A stretch of 64,000 nucleotides of DNA, taken from positions 62,001 to 126,000 of the forward strand of contig JAKOVD010000144.1 of NCBI GenBank assembly GCA_029782215.1. Direction: 5' to 3'. The notes beneath the pieces were generated by a model. That model worked only from the letters and a program-made list of their open reading frames with translations. It ran no database searches and was not told where the DNA came from. The DNA is from Chloroflexota bacterium. Lineage in GTDB: Bacteria > Chloroflexota > Anaerolineae > J102. This document shows, piece by piece, positions 55,981 to 64,000 of the stretch; the stretch's first letter is position 1; every line of letters starts with the position of its first letter. The translations under genes were made by a program, and so were the position numbers.

Positions 55981-57273
55981 ATGTTGACACCTGCACCTGT
56001 CTCTGCCCTCGTTCCCTGGGATGAGGCGCCCGACCCGCGACCCGTTCTGCACCAGGCCGATCCTGCCGTCTTTGGCGCCATCGAAAACGAGCGCCGCCGC
56101 CAGCAGGACCACTGCGAGCTGATCGCTTCCGAGAATTACGTCAGCGCTGCTGTTCTCGCCGCCATCGGCTCCTGCCTGACCAACAAGTATGCCGAGGGTT
56201 TGCCCGGCGCCCGCTACTACGGCGGCTGTGAGTACGTGGATTCGGTGGAAGAACTGGCCATTGCCCGCGCCAAGGAGCTGTTCGGCGCCGATCATGCCAA
56301 CGTCCAGCCTCATGCCGGCGCCCAGGCGAACATGGCGGCTTTCTTTGCGCTGCTCAAACCCGGCGATCGCGTGCTGGGACTTAAGCTGGACCACGGCGGC
56401 CACCTCACTCACGGCGCCAAGTTCAATTTCAGCGGCAAGCTGTATGAGTTCCACGGCTACGGCGTTGACCCGAAGACCGAGATGCTGGACTATGACGTCA
56501 TCCACCAGATGGCCCTGGATGTGCGCCCGCAGCTTATCCTCACCGGGGCGAGCGCCTATCCTCGCCTGATCGACTGCGCCCCGCTCCGGCAGATCGCCGA
56601 CGAAGTCGGCGCCTACCTGATGATGGACATGGCGCACGTCGCCGGCCTGGTCGCGGCGGACCTGCATCCCGACCCGATCCCCTACTGCGATATCGTGACC
56701 AGCACTACGCACAAGACCCTGCGCGGCGCCCGCGGCGGCATCGTGCTCTGCAAGGCCGAGCACGCCAAGAAGGTGGACAAGGCGGTCTTCCCCGGCATGC
56801 AGGGCGGTCCCCTCATGCACCAGATCGCCGGCAAGGCTGTGGCGTTGGGCGAGGCGCTCCGGCCCAGCTTCAGGGCCTACGGTCAGGCTGTCCTTGACAA
56901 CATGCAGGTGCTGGCCCACGAGCTGACGGCCCAGGGGCTGCGGCTGGTGTCGGGCGGCACCGACAACCACCTGGCCCTGGTCGATGTGACGCCGTTCGGC
57001 ATCGGCGGCGTTGCCGCCGAGGATGCCTTGGGCCGGTCCGGCATCACCGTCAATAAGAACCTGATCCCGTACGATCAGCGCAAGCCCAACGACCCCAGCG
57101 GCATCCGCATCGGCACCCCGGCCATGACGACGCGCGGGCTGGGACCCGATGAGTTCCGCCAGATCGCCCGTTGGATGGGCCAGATTCTCCGCCAGCCCGA
57201 GGCCACCGGGCTGCATGCCCGCATTGCCGGCGAGGTGAGCGACATGCTCACCGCTTTCCCGGTGCCTGCCTGA
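55981..57273 (+). CDS. glyA: Serine hydroxymethyltransferase
   Basis: 430 residues. It converts serine and tetrahydrofolate to glycine and 5,10-methylene-[46 protein letters not shown] (in pieces), [50 protein letters not shown] and the PLP lysine in [18 protein letters not shown] (STTHKTL-x-G-x-RGG) are intact. [15 protein letters not shown] and the C-terminal R are typical. GAGGTGG lies 8 bases before the ATG. It has its own promoter and structured leader and is followed by a strong terminator. Confidence 0.98.
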   Translation: MLTPAPVSALVPWDEAPDPRPVLHQADPAVFGAIENERRRQQDHCELIASENYVSAAVLAAIGSCLTNKYAEGLPGARYYGGCEYVDSVEELAIARAKELFGADHANVQPHAGAQANMAAFFALLKPGDRVLGLKLDHGGHLTHGAKFNFSGKLYEFHGYGVDPKTEMLDYDVIHQMALDVRPQLILTGASAYPRLIDCAPLRQIADEVGAYLMMDMAHVAGLVAADLHPDPIPYCDIVTSTTHKTLRGARGGIVLCKAEHAKKVDKAVFPGMQGGPLMHQIAGKAVALGEALRPSFRAYGQAVLDNMQVLAHELTAQGLRLVSGGTDNHLALVDVTPFGIGGVAAEDALGRSGITVNKNLIPYDQRKPNDPSGIRIGTPAMTTRGLGPDEFRQIARWMGQILRQPEATGLHARIAGEVSDMLTAFPVPA

Positions 57274-57306
57274 AGCCAGCGCCAGCTAGTCCCGACACCC
57301 CATCCG

Positions 57307-57342
57307 GCGCCCCGTCTCCCTCGCGGAACGGGGCGCTTTTTT
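57307..57342 (+). terminator. Intrinsic terminator of glyA
   Basis: GCGCCCCGT (57307-57315) and ACGGGGCGC (57328-57336) form a 9-bp stem with a 12-nt loop, followed by TTTTTT (57337-57342). Confidence 0.9.
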
Positions 57343-57379
57343 GTCCGGTGGGCGTCCTGCCGCCCCCTGCTGCAGTCCG

Positions 57380-57685
57380 TCAGAACTGCAGCCAGGGCTG
57401 CGCCTTGACCACCCGGTAGTGCAGGTTGGTGACGAAGCCGCGCAATTGCCGGTGCCAGTTGTCCCAGTCATCGCTTTCCATGGCCCGCTGCACTGCGTCC
57501 AGGGTGGGAGCGTAGAGAATCACCAGGCGCGTCGGGTACTTTCCCCATTGGGTGTGGAGGACCTCACTGGGCTCAAACCCAAGCGATTGCATCGCCGGAA
57601 TCCACTGCTGGATAATAAACCGGCGGTACTCCGTCTCCCGGTGGGTGAGGAAATTGTAGGTGACGAGGACTTTGTAGCCTTCCAT
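57380..57685 (-). CDS. Small protein of unknown function
   Basis: 101 residues from the ATG at 57685 (a GTG two codons earlier is in frame). It has no signal or membrane segment. It reads GYKVLVTYNFLTHRETEYRRFIIQQWIPAMQSLGFEPSEVLHTQWGKYPTRLVILYAP (in pieces), an alternating strand-helix-strand-strand pattern followed by a second helix VQRAMESDDWDNWHRQL and VTNLHYRVVKAQPWLQF. This resembles a dimeric alpha/beta barrel (NIPSNAP/ABM-like), but I do not recognise the family. It is convergent with glyA beyond a terminator and divergent from the RarA gene. Confidence 0.55.
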   Translation of the reverse strand: MEGYKVLVTYNFLTHRETEYRRFIIQQWIPAMQSLGFEPSEVLHTQWGKYPTRLVILYAPTLDAVQRAMESDDWDNWHRQLRGFVTNLHYRVVKAQPWLQF

Positions 57686-57795
57686 TGCCACGGATTGTAC
57701 GTTGTTGCCGTGGCGGGCGTCAAACCCATCTCCCGTCGCGCCGGACCTCCCCTGGCGGCGCCCCAGGCCCTTGGCGGCGCCGCCGCACCTCTCAC

Positions 57796-57824
57796 TTTAT
57801 GTCACGCTGGCGGTATGCTACAAT
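57796..57824 (+). promoter_or_regulatory. Possible promoter of the RarA-fusion gene
   Basis: TTTATG at 57796-57801 (weak -35) and TACAAT at 57819-57824 are spaced 17 bp, about 68 bases before the ATG. Confidence 0.4.
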
Positions 57825-57891
57825 CCTTGTCGTTGGACTTGCCGCTGTCTCGGCCACGGGACAGAACACCAGGTCCGGTCTCACTCCCACT

Positions 57892-60126
57892 ATGCCCGAT
57901 CTCTTTGACGCCCAACGCGACGCCCTGGTCGAAAAGGAACAACCCCTGGCGGCGCGCATGCGCCCGCGCACCCTGGATGAGTTTGTCGGTCAGAACCACA
58001 TCATCGGACCAGGACGACTTCTGCGCCGCGCCATTCAGGCCGACCAATTGTCCTCGCTCATCTTCTATGGACCGCCGGGCACAGGCAAGACCACCCTGGC
58101 GCGCATCATCGCCAATACCACCCGCGCCCACTTCATCGCCATCAATGCCGTTCTGGCCGGCGTGGCCGACATTCGCCAGGCCATCGCCGTCGCCCAAGAG
58201 CGACGCGGTATGTACGGGCAGAAGAGCATCCTGTTCGTCGACGAAGTGCACCGCTTCAACAAGGCGCAACAGGACGCGCTGCTGCCGCACGTCGAGAACG
58301 GCACCGTCATCCTCATCGGCGCCACGACCGAAAACCCCTACTTCGAGGTCAACAAGGCCCTCGTCTCCCGCTCGCGCATCTTCCAGCTCAAGCCGCTCAC
58401 CGAAGCCGACCTGCGCGAGGTAGCGCTAATGGCGCTGCGGGACACGGAACGCGGGTACGGCAAGCTCCGGGTGCAGATAGACGAGGATGCGCTCGACCAC
58501 CTGGTCGATGTCGCCAACGGCGATGCCCGCGGCGTTCTGAACGCCCTGGAGCTGGCCGTCGAGACTACGCCGTCCGATACCGATGGGGTCATTCATGTCG
58601 ATCTGAACGTGGCAGAAGAGAGCATCCAAAGGCGAGCGGTGCTCTATGACAAGGAAGGCGATGTCCACTTTGACACGATCAGCGCCTTCATCAAGTCGCT
58701 GCGCGGGTCAGACCCCGACGCTGCCCTCTACTGGATGGCGAAAATGGTGTATGCAGGTGAGGACCCCCGCTTCATCTTCCGGCGCATGCTCGTTTTCGCC
58801 GGTGAGGATGTGGGATTGGCCGACCCCAACGCCATCCGCACGGTTGCCGCCTGCGCCCAGGCCTATGATTACGTCGGGCTGCCCGAGGGTCGCTTCCATC
58901 TCGCCGAAGCCGCGCTCTACCTGGCCACGGCCCCCAAGTCGAACAGCGCCATGGCCTTCTTCGATGCCTTGGGCGTGGTGGAGAAGGAACGCGAGGCCGA
59001 AGTTCCCACCCACCTGCGCGATGCCAACCGCGACAGCCAGGGTTTCGGTCACGGTGAGGGCTATCTCTACCCCCACGCCTTCCGGGACCATTGGGTGGCC
59101 CAACAGTACCTTCCCGATAGCCTGCAGGGCAAGCTGTTCTACCAGCCTTCGAGCCAGGGGTATGAGGCCAGCCTTGCCGCGCGGGTGGCGCAGCGGCGGG
59201 AAGCGCAGTTGGCGGCAATGATCGAGGGGACCTTTGTGGCGCCGCCCGAGGTCCTGAGCTTCGCCGGCCTGGCGGTCGACCGTCAGGCCGACCATTGGCT
59301 GCAGCGGACGATCTCCAACGCCGGTGAACGGCTTGCCGTTCTGCGCGACCGCGTCTTTGCCCTGGCGCAGGTGCAGCGCCACCACGTCGTGCTCGACCTG
59401 CACGCTGCCACCGGCCTGTTCACCTGGGAAGCGCTGCGACGGGCGCCTGAAGGCCACGTTTTCGCCCTGGCCCGCACGCCGCAGGAGGCAGAGGCCTTGA
59501 AGCAGATGGCCGCCAACCTGCCGGAGCTCCGGCGGCCCGTCATTCTCTGCGGCGACCTCACCGCTTTGCCCGCCCTGGTGGAGGAAGCGGCCCCCGGCGT
59601 GCATTTCGACGTCATCTGTGGGCGCAACGCCCTGACCACCCATTCCGACAGACCTGCGGCAGCGCGCACCCTGGCTTCGCGTCTGGCGGCGGGGGGACGG
59701 CTGGTCCTGGTCGAAACGATCCCGCAGTACACACAGCGGCTCTACGACCTGCTCAACCTGGAAGCGCTTTCACCGGAGCTGGCGAACAAACTGATCGCCG
59801 CCGAAGAAGCCATTTACCAGGACCCTGACGACGTCATGGTCAACTGGGCGGACGCGGACCTGGCCGCCGCCCTGGCCGCTGCCGGCCTGGAAGCCAATCT
59901 GGCGGTCGAGACCGAAGCGGCCGAACTGCACATCACGCGGGCTGCAATCGATCGTTGGTTCGAGCCGCGGCCCGCAGGACGCCCCAGCTACGGCCAGCGG
60001 CTGGCCCGCAGGCTGACTCCCGCCGAAGTGGCCCTGGTGGCGTCTGTGTTCCACCGGCAGCTTGAAGACCAGATGGTGACCTGGCACGCCCGTACGGTCC
60101 TCGTGAGCGCCGCGAAAACGAATTGA
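57892..60126 (+). CDS. rarA: RarA/MgsA recombination ATPase fused to a methyltransferase-like domain
   Basis: 744 residues; ordinary RarA is about 440. Residues 1-440 are RarA: PLAARMRPRTLDEFVGQNHI, Walker A FYGPPGTGKTTLARI (residues 58-72), Walker B ILFVDEVHRFNKAQQDALLP, GATTENPYFEVNKALVSRSR (arginine finger region) and SDPDAALYWMAKMVYAGEDPRFIFRRM. Residues about 495-690 look like a SAM-methyltransferase fold: HHVVLDLHAATGLFTWEALR, FDVICGRNALTTHSDRP and GGRLVLVETIPQYTQRLYDL. RarA acts on stalled replication forks. A similar fusion is annotated in cyanobacteria as a RarA/unknown domain fusion. The ATG at 57892 is chosen for the canonical start. Confidence 0.9.
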   Translation: MPDLFDAQRDALVEKEQPLAARMRPRTLDEFVGQNHIIGPGRLLRRAIQADQLSSLIFYGPPGTGKTTLARIIANTTRAHFIAINAVLAGVADIRQAIAVAQERRGMYGQKSILFVDEVHRFNKAQQDALLPHVENGTVILIGATTENPYFEVNKALVSRSRIFQLKPLTEADLREVALMALRDTERGYGKLRVQIDEDALDHLVDVANGDARGVLNALELAVETTPSDTDGVIHVDLNVAEESIQRRAVLYDKEGDVHFDTISAFIKSLRGSDPDAALYWMAKMVYAGEDPRFIFRRMLVFAGEDVGLADPNAIRTVAACAQAYDYVGLPEGRFHLAEAALYLATAPKSNSAMAFFDALGVVEKEREAEVPTHLRDANRDSQGFGHGEGYLYPHAFRDHWVAQQYLPDSLQGKLFYQPSSQGYEASLAARVAQRREAQLAAMIEGTFVAPPEVLSFAGLAVDRQADHWLQRTISNAGERLAVLRDRVFALAQVQRHHVVLDLHAATGLFTWEALRRAPEGHVFALARTPQEAEALKQMAANLPELRRPVILCGDLTALPALVEEAAPGVHFDVICGRNALTTHSDRPAAARTLASRLAAGGRLVLVETIPQYTQRLYDLLNLEALSPELANKLIAAEEAIYQDPDDVMVNWADADLAAALAAAGLEANLAVETEAAELHITRAAIDRWFEPRPAGRPSYGQRLARRLTPAEVALVASVFHRQLEDQMVTWHARTVLVSAAKTN

Positions 60127-60151
60127 CGTCATTGGTGCATGGTGGTATACT
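60123..60151 (+). promoter_or_regulatory. rho promoter overlapping the rarA stop codon
   Basis: TTGACG at 60123-60128 (overlapping the TGA stop) and TATACT at 60146-60151 are spaced 17 bp; TGG precedes the -10, an extended -10. It predicts a leader of about 125 nt for rho, room for autogenous control. Confidence 0.6.
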
Positions 60152-60282
60152 GGTTGACTAAATTGTAAGATGTCTCGCTAAAAGCTTCGCTGCCCACGGA
60201 GCGATTCTTCGCCGGCACTGCCACCTCCGGAAACGAGCTTGGGTGCGTGCTGGAGCGCCGGCCCACCACTCGCCATCTACTC

Positions 60283-61557
60283 ATGAACTCTAGCTCCGCC
60301 TTGCAGTCGGCTGGCCTCAAAGACCTGCGCGTACTGGCGCGACAGGAAGGCATCAGCGGTTATACTAAGCTCAAGAAGGAAGATCTGATCGGACTGCTCA
60401 GCCAGATCCAAAATCAGAAGGAAGGGGTTGTACAGGGTATCGGCTATCTCGATATCACCAAGGAGGGCAAAGGCTTTCTGCGCGGTCGATCCTTCACCCA
60501 GACCGACAATGATGTCTATGTCTCCCCTTCCCAGATCAAGCGCTTTGGTCTGCGCAGGGGCGATTTGGTCGAGGGTCCGGCGCGCCAGCCGCGCGAGGGC
60601 GAGAAGTTTCGCAGCCTGCTGAAGCTGGACGCCGTCAACGGTGTCGACCCCGATCAGGTCGTCGAGAGACCGCGCTTTGAATCGCTCAGTCCCATCTATC
60701 CCGAACAGCAGTACATCCTGGAGACGCGGCCCCACATCATGGCAACCCGTCTCATCGACTTGATCTGCCCCATTGGCCGCGGCCAGCGCGGCATCATCGC
60801 CAGTCCCCCCAAGGCTGGGACCACGACGATCCTGAAGCAGATCGCCAACGGCCTCACCGACAACTACCGTGGGACCAACCTGTTGCTTCTCCTTGTCGGG
60901 GAACGTCCCGAAGAGATCACCGACATGCGCCGGTCCGTGGATGCGACGGTGGTCAGCACACTGTTCGATGACCCGGTGGAACAGCAGATCAGCGTCGCCG
61001 AGCTCGTGCTCGCCCACGCCATCCGCTTGGCGGAAACGAAGAAGGACGTCGTTCTGATCATTAGCTCGCTCACCCAGCTTGCCCGCGCCTATAACATGGC
61101 GACCCCGGTCAGCGGTCGCTCCCTGGGGGGCATCCTGGAACCAGCGGCACTTCAGCACACCAAGCAGTACCTGAGTGCAGCTCGCAAGCTGGAAGGCAGC
61201 GGCAGCCTGACTCTGATCGCGACCTGCGCCATCGGCACGGACAGCCGCCTGGACGACTTCATCTACGATGACTTGAAGAACACGGCCAACATGCACCTCC
61301 AGCTCGACAAGACGTTGGCCGAACGGCGCATCTTCCCCGCGATCGACATCGAACGCAGCTTTACGCGGCGAGAGGAACTGCTGCTTGACAGCAACACCCT
61401 CCAGCAGGTGTGGACCTTGAGGCGCATGGTGGAGGCGCTGCGCGTGAGCCAGCCTGGAACAGAGCCGATGATGGCGATTCGCGAGCGTCTGCGCCGGACA
61501 CGCGACAACCGCGAATTCCTTGCCTCACTCAATCACCGGGACGGCGGGCATAGCTGA
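60283..61557 (+). CDS. rho: Rho-type transcription termination factor with altered ATPase motifs
   Basis: 424 residues. The N-terminal Rho_N helices (LKDLRVLARQEGISGYTKLKKEDLIGLL, 12-39) and cold-shock-like RNA domain (GIGYLDITKEGKGFLRG, DNDVYVSPSQIKRFGLRRGDLVEG, 52-99) are normal in layout. In the motor domain the P-loop reads SPPKAGTTTIL: the Walker A lysine is Thr180 (ACC). Walker B reads VVLIISSLTQLARAYN: Ser261 replaces the aspartate of LLDSITRLARAYN, and Gln265 replaces the arginine. The R-loop is LKNTAN rather than FKGTGN, and the Q-loop SGRSLGG is one residue short. GERPEEITDMRR and FPAIDIERSFTRREELLL are kept. Rho normally uses ATP to strip RNA from polymerase; this one may not hydrolyse ATP. 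No frameshift is visible. Confidence 0.93.
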   Translation: MNSSSALQSAGLKDLRVLARQEGISGYTKLKKEDLIGLLSQIQNQKEGVVQGIGYLDITKEGKGFLRGRSFTQTDNDVYVSPSQIKRFGLRRGDLVEGPARQPREGEKFRSLLKLDAVNGVDPDQVVERPRFESLSPIYPEQQYILETRPHIMATRLIDLICPIGRGQRGIIASPPKAGTTTILKQIANGLTDNYRGTNLLLLLVGERPEEITDMRRSVDATVVSTLFDDPVEQQISVAELVLAHAIRLAETKKDVVLIISSLTQLARAYNMATPVSGRSLGGILEPAALQHTKQYLSAARKLEGSGSLTLIATCAIGTDSRLDDFIYDDLKNTANMHLQLDKTLAERRIFPAIDIERSFTRREELLLDSNTLQQVWTLRRMVEALRVSQPGTEPMMAIRERLRRTRDNREFLASLNHRDGGHS

Positions 61558-61570
61558 TCACAGCCAAGAC

Positions 61571-61616
61571 CAGGGCCGGGAGGATGAACAAAGCTTCATC
61601 CTCCCGGCCCTGATTT
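61571..61616 (+). terminator. Terminator of rho
   Basis: An 18-bp perfect stem (CAGGGCCGGGAGGATGAA at 61571-61588, complement at 61595-61612) with a 6-nt loop, followed by ATTTA. Confidence 0.75.
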
Positions 61617-61649
61617 ATGAAGACGCTTTCATAGGTCGCGCTTCGCTTT

Positions 61650-61677
61650 TTGCACCGCCCGCACGGCGTGCTATAAT
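61650..61677 (+). promoter_or_regulatory. Promoter of the M23 peptidase gene
   Basis: TTGCAC at 61650-61655 and TATAAT at 61672-61677 are spaced 16 bp, leaving a leader of about 70 nt before the ATG at 61756. Confidence 0.55.
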
Positions 61678-61755
61678 CCCGCTCACTTCCGTAAGAACCC
61701 GGCCACGCCCCAGGTCGGGCTTAACCTACTTCCGAAGAGTGTCATCCAACTGCGT

Positions 61756-62892
61756 ATGCAGCAACTAACCTCACGGAAGGCAGATGCATCCACAACGTCT
61801 GTCGATGTCGATGCATTAGCCGACGATATCTGGGGTCCTGGTCGCCAGTTATGGATACGAACGCGGCATAACTTGCTGGGACATGGGGCCGACCGCTATA
61901 CACCTGTTCGCCTGGCTTCGCACCTTGCCCTGCTGTTGGTGGCATTGGGCTTGTTGCTGTTGAGCCGGGTTGATCTGCCGCGTTGGAACGTAGCACCGCG
62001 CGAGTTCCTGCCGGCGCCCCCTGCCCAGCCGACACCTGTGGCCGCAGCGGTCGTAGCGGCGCAGGGCGCCAATGCCGCTGCCAGCACGGCAGGGCCGTTG
62101 ACGCGCATGGCCATGCCGTTCACAACGATTCCCGATCGGCTCCGCATCGATATCGAAACCTATATGGTGCAGCCGGGTGACTCGGTGTTCGGCATTGCCG
62201 AGCGCTTCCATGTCAAGCCGGAAACGATCATGTGGTCGAACCCGGTCCTGGAATCGAATCCCGATCTATTGCGTGTGGGCGACAAACTAACGATCCTCCC
62301 GGTAAACGGTGTCTATCACCAGGTCAAGGCCGGAGAGACCGTTGCCGCCATTGCCAAGAAGTACAAGGTTGAGCCCGCAGCCATCGTCGGCTTCGCTCGT
62401 AACAATCTCACCAACGACACCCAGGCGCTGGCCGCAGGCACAAAGCTGGTCGTGCCCGGCGGCGAGAAGCCGTTCGTGCCCAGAGTGGTATCCGTCTACA
62501 ACGGGCCCATGCCCAAGGGTGCCCTGCGCGGCAGCGGCGTGTTTAGCTGGCCGACGAGCGGCAGCATCACCCAGCAGTTCTGGAATGGGCACCGCGCCGT
62601 CGACATCGCCAGTTGGATCGGCAATCGCGTCGTGGCTGCGGACTCAGGATTCATCGTCCATGCCGGCTGGGACAATACCGGGTATGGCAACCTGGTCATC
62701 GTCAACCACGGCAACGGCTACATGACCTACTACGCTCATCTGAGCAAGATCTTCGTGCGGGTCGGCGATGCCGTCGGCCGCGGCCAGCAGATCGGCGCCG
62801 TAGGCAGCACCGGCCACAGCACCGGGCCGCATCTACACTTCGAAGTGCGCCAAAACGGCGTGCAGCAGAACCCTCTGCGGTTCCTGCGCTAG
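61756..62892 (+). CDS. LysM-M23 family peptidoglycan endopeptidase
   Basis: 378 residues. One membrane helix (residues about 53-71: LASHLALLLVALGLLLLSRV) precedes an Ala/Pro linker. Two LysM repeats bind glycan: YMVQPGDSVFGIAERFHVKPETIMWSNP and HQVKAGETVAAIAKKYKVEPAAIVGFARN. The C-terminal M23 (LytM/NlpD) domain has FSWPTSGSITQQFWNGHRAVDIAS (with the zinc-site H and D), YGNLVIVNHGNGYMTYYAHLS, and TGHSTGPHLHFEVRQNG with the H-x-H. The metal ligands H-x-x-x-D and H-x-H are intact, so it is likely an active cell-wall hydrolase. It has its own promoter. Confidence 0.94.
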   Translation: MQQLTSRKADASTTSVDVDALADDIWGPGRQLWIRTRHNLLGHGADRYTPVRLASHLALLLVALGLLLLSRVDLPRWNVAPREFLPAPPAQPTPVAAAVVAAQGANAAASTAGPLTRMAMPFTTIPDRLRIDIETYMVQPGDSVFGIAERFHVKPETIMWSNPVLESNPDLLRVGDKLTILPVNGVYHQVKAGETVAAIAKKYKVEPAAIVGFARNNLTNDTQALAAGTKLVVPGGEKPFVPRVVSVYNGPMPKGALRGSGVFSWPTSGSITQQFWNGHRAVDIASWIGNRVVAADSGFIVHAGWDNTGYGNLVIVNHGNGYMTYYAHLSKIFVRVGDAVGRGQQIGAVGSTGHSTGPHLHFEVRQNGVQQNPLRFLR

Positions 62893-62914
62893 CCGCACCG
62901 GTACCTGAAGAGAA

Positions 62915-62945
62915 GCGGGCCTGGTATGTTTCAGGCCCGCTTTTT
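62915..62945 (+). terminator. Intrinsic terminator of the M23 gene
   Basis: GCGGGCCTG (62915-62923) and CAGGCCCGC (62932-62940) form a 9-bp stem with an 8-nt loop, followed by TTTTTA. It reaches the stop of the convergent PBP gene. Confidence 0.85.
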
Positions 62946-64000
62946 ATTGGAGGGCAGGGGTCGCGGCAGCCGGGGGTGGCTGGGTGGCGCTGAACAGCTC
63001 GGACCGGCGGTTCGGGCAATCGGGCGCCGGCAGGGCGCCGGTATCGGCGCAGACTTCGACGGTGACGATCCCCTGCGGCCGCAGGAATGGGCGCACAGGA
63101 CGACCGGCGAGCGCCGTCTGCATGAACTGGTGCCAGATGGGGGCCGCCGACACCGAAGCGGCGGCGGCATTCATGGGGGCGTTGTCGGTGTTGCCTACCC
63201 ACACACCGCCAACCAGGTCGGGCGTGTAGCCGACGGTCCACCCATCCCGATAGTCGTTGGTGGTGCCGGTCTTGGCGGCTACGGGCCGGCCGGCCAGCTC
63301 CAGCCAGCGCGCCGCAGCACCAAACGCCGGGCGCCGCGCTTCGGTGTCGCTGAGGATGGATGTAATCAGAAAGGCATGTTCCGCCGACATGGCACGGCGC
63401 AATTGGGGCCGTCCTTCGTCGTCCAGGAGATCGCCTGTCTCGGTCTCAGTGCGCAGAATGGCATGCGGCTCCACGCGATAGCCCCCGTTGGCAAAGGCCG
63501 CAAACGCGCCCGTCATCTCCAATAGGCTGACCTCACCGCCGCCGAGGGTGAGAGAGAGACCGTAGTCTGGACGGGTCAGGGTGGAGATGCCCAAACGGGC
63601 AGCAACCTCCTTCAGGGCCGGAATGCCCACATGCTGCAACGCCTTGACCGCGGGGATGTTATAGCTGTTGGCCAGGGCAGAACGCACACTCACGGGACCG
63701 TGAAACTTGCCGTCATAATTGCGTGGCACGTAGGGAGGCCGTCCCGGACCATCGGAGAACTGCGTGGGCTCGTCCTGGATGATCGTGGCCGGCGTCCAAT
63801 AGTCCGGCGCTTGCTCAAAGGCAGCGAGGTAGGTGAGCGGCTTGATGGTGCTGCCGGTCTGCCGGGGCGTCACGGCCATGTTGACCTGCCCGTCGATGGC
63901 GGCATTGTTGTAGTCAGGAGAGCCAACCATCGCCAGAATGTCGCCTGTTTGCGGGTCCACGGCTACGAGGGCGGCGTTGCGGGCATTGGCCTTGCTCTTT
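62944..64000 (-). CDS. Class A penicillin-binding protein, transpeptidase part (partial)
   Basis: About 352 C-terminal residues; the gene continues past the window edge. Codons at 63961-64000 keep the frame (KSKANARNAALVAVDPQTGD), showing the N-terminal part lies outside. Transpeptidase motifs are in order: the nucleophile S-x-x-K in RQTGSTIKPLTYL, S-x-N in ANSYNIPAV, and K-T-G in VAAKTGTTNDYRDGW. AVDPQTGDILAMVGSPDYN and SLLEMTGAFAAFANGG fit PBP1A/2D-type enzymes. A C-terminal tail with two cysteines (CADTGALPAPDCPN) is common in these. It crosslinks peptidoglycan outside the membrane. Confidence 0.93.
   Translation of the reverse strand, partial: KSKANARNAALVAVDPQTGDILAMVGSPDYNNAAIDGQVNMAVTPRQTGSTIKPLTYLAAFEQAPDYWTPATIIQDEPTQFSDGPGRPPYVPRNYDGKFHGPVSVRSALANSYNIPAVKALQHVGIPALKEVAARLGISTLTRPDYGLSLTLGGGEVSLLEMTGAFAAFANGGYRVEPHAILRTETETGDLLDDEGRPQLRRAMSAEHAFLITSILSDTEARRPAFGAAARWLELAGRPVAAKTGTTNDYRDGWTVGYTPDLVGGVWVGNTDNAPMNAAAASVSAAPIWHQFMQTALAGRPVRPFLRPQGIVTVEVCADTGALPAPDCPNRRSELFSATQPPPAAATPALQ

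Overview
The window is a GC-rich bacterial chromosome segment, densely packed with short intergenic gaps. No phage, plasmid or transposase genes are seen. The best guess for the host is a filamentous-type Chloroflexota (Anaerolineae/Caldilineae-like). This is an inference from proteins typical of that group: TP-repeat SH3b lipoproteins, large GT-C membrane glycosyltransferases, a GVTAM-type CapA family, type 2 IPP isomerase, and RarA fused to an extra domain. It also rests on many small dispersed hairpin repeats. No rRNA, tRNA or CRISPR array was recognised.

Layout. 0-8 kb: 3' end of an FtsX-type permease, GNAT acetyltransferase, UroD-family protein, Nudix hydrolase, a GT39-like membrane glycosyltransferase and two SH3b lipoproteins. 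8-21 kb: rplI, a DUF2723 membrane protein, murI, an AftB-like GT-C protein, a mazEF toxin-antitoxin pair, trmD, two tandem CapA-like lipoprotein/secreted proteins, a GT1 glycosyltransferase, a CBS-ACT protein and a GDPD phosphodiesterase. 21-31 kb: a repeat-filled gap, macro-domain protein, Yip1 membrane protein, a 1022-residue exported protein, penicillin-acylase family hydrolase, alkyltransferase-like protein, mobA and acpP. 31-37.5 kb: an isoprenoid cluster (fni, an ornithine cyclodeaminase-family gene, a polyprenyl synthase), a decayed MNT/HEPN toxin-antitoxin relic, hemW, pcm and an SGNH hydrolase. 37.7-46.5 kb: acnA, a putative glycosyltransferase, mobB, an aldo/keto reductase, comEC and a membrane protein. 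46.5-52.5 kb: a LysE exporter gene facing away from a self-contained TetR / double FtsX permease / MacA-type adaptor / ABC ATPase operon. 52.5-64 kb: dnaK-dnaJ, glyA, a small orphan protein, rarA fusion, rho, an M23/LysM peptidase and the 3' part of a class A penicillin-binding protein.

How genes work together. The clearest functional unit is the TetR-regulated MacAB-like exporter. Its promoter carries three tandem 18-bp palindromes at exactly 19-bp spacing. The fni/polyprenyl synthase pair makes prenyl diphosphates. murI, the PBP, the M23 peptidase and several glycosyltransferases serve the envelope. mobA and mobB (12 kb apart) serve molybdenum cofactor nucleotide attachment. Bidirectional or strong hairpin terminators separate many convergent genes.

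Most unusual points. The only Rho in the window lacks the Walker A lysine and the Walker B aspartate. ComEC has a C-terminal domain with no metal-binding motif left. A palindromic terminator gives two convergent genes the same C-terminal peptide. Two genes have promoters placed so that the mRNA would be leaderless. An MNT/HEPN module survives as fragments.
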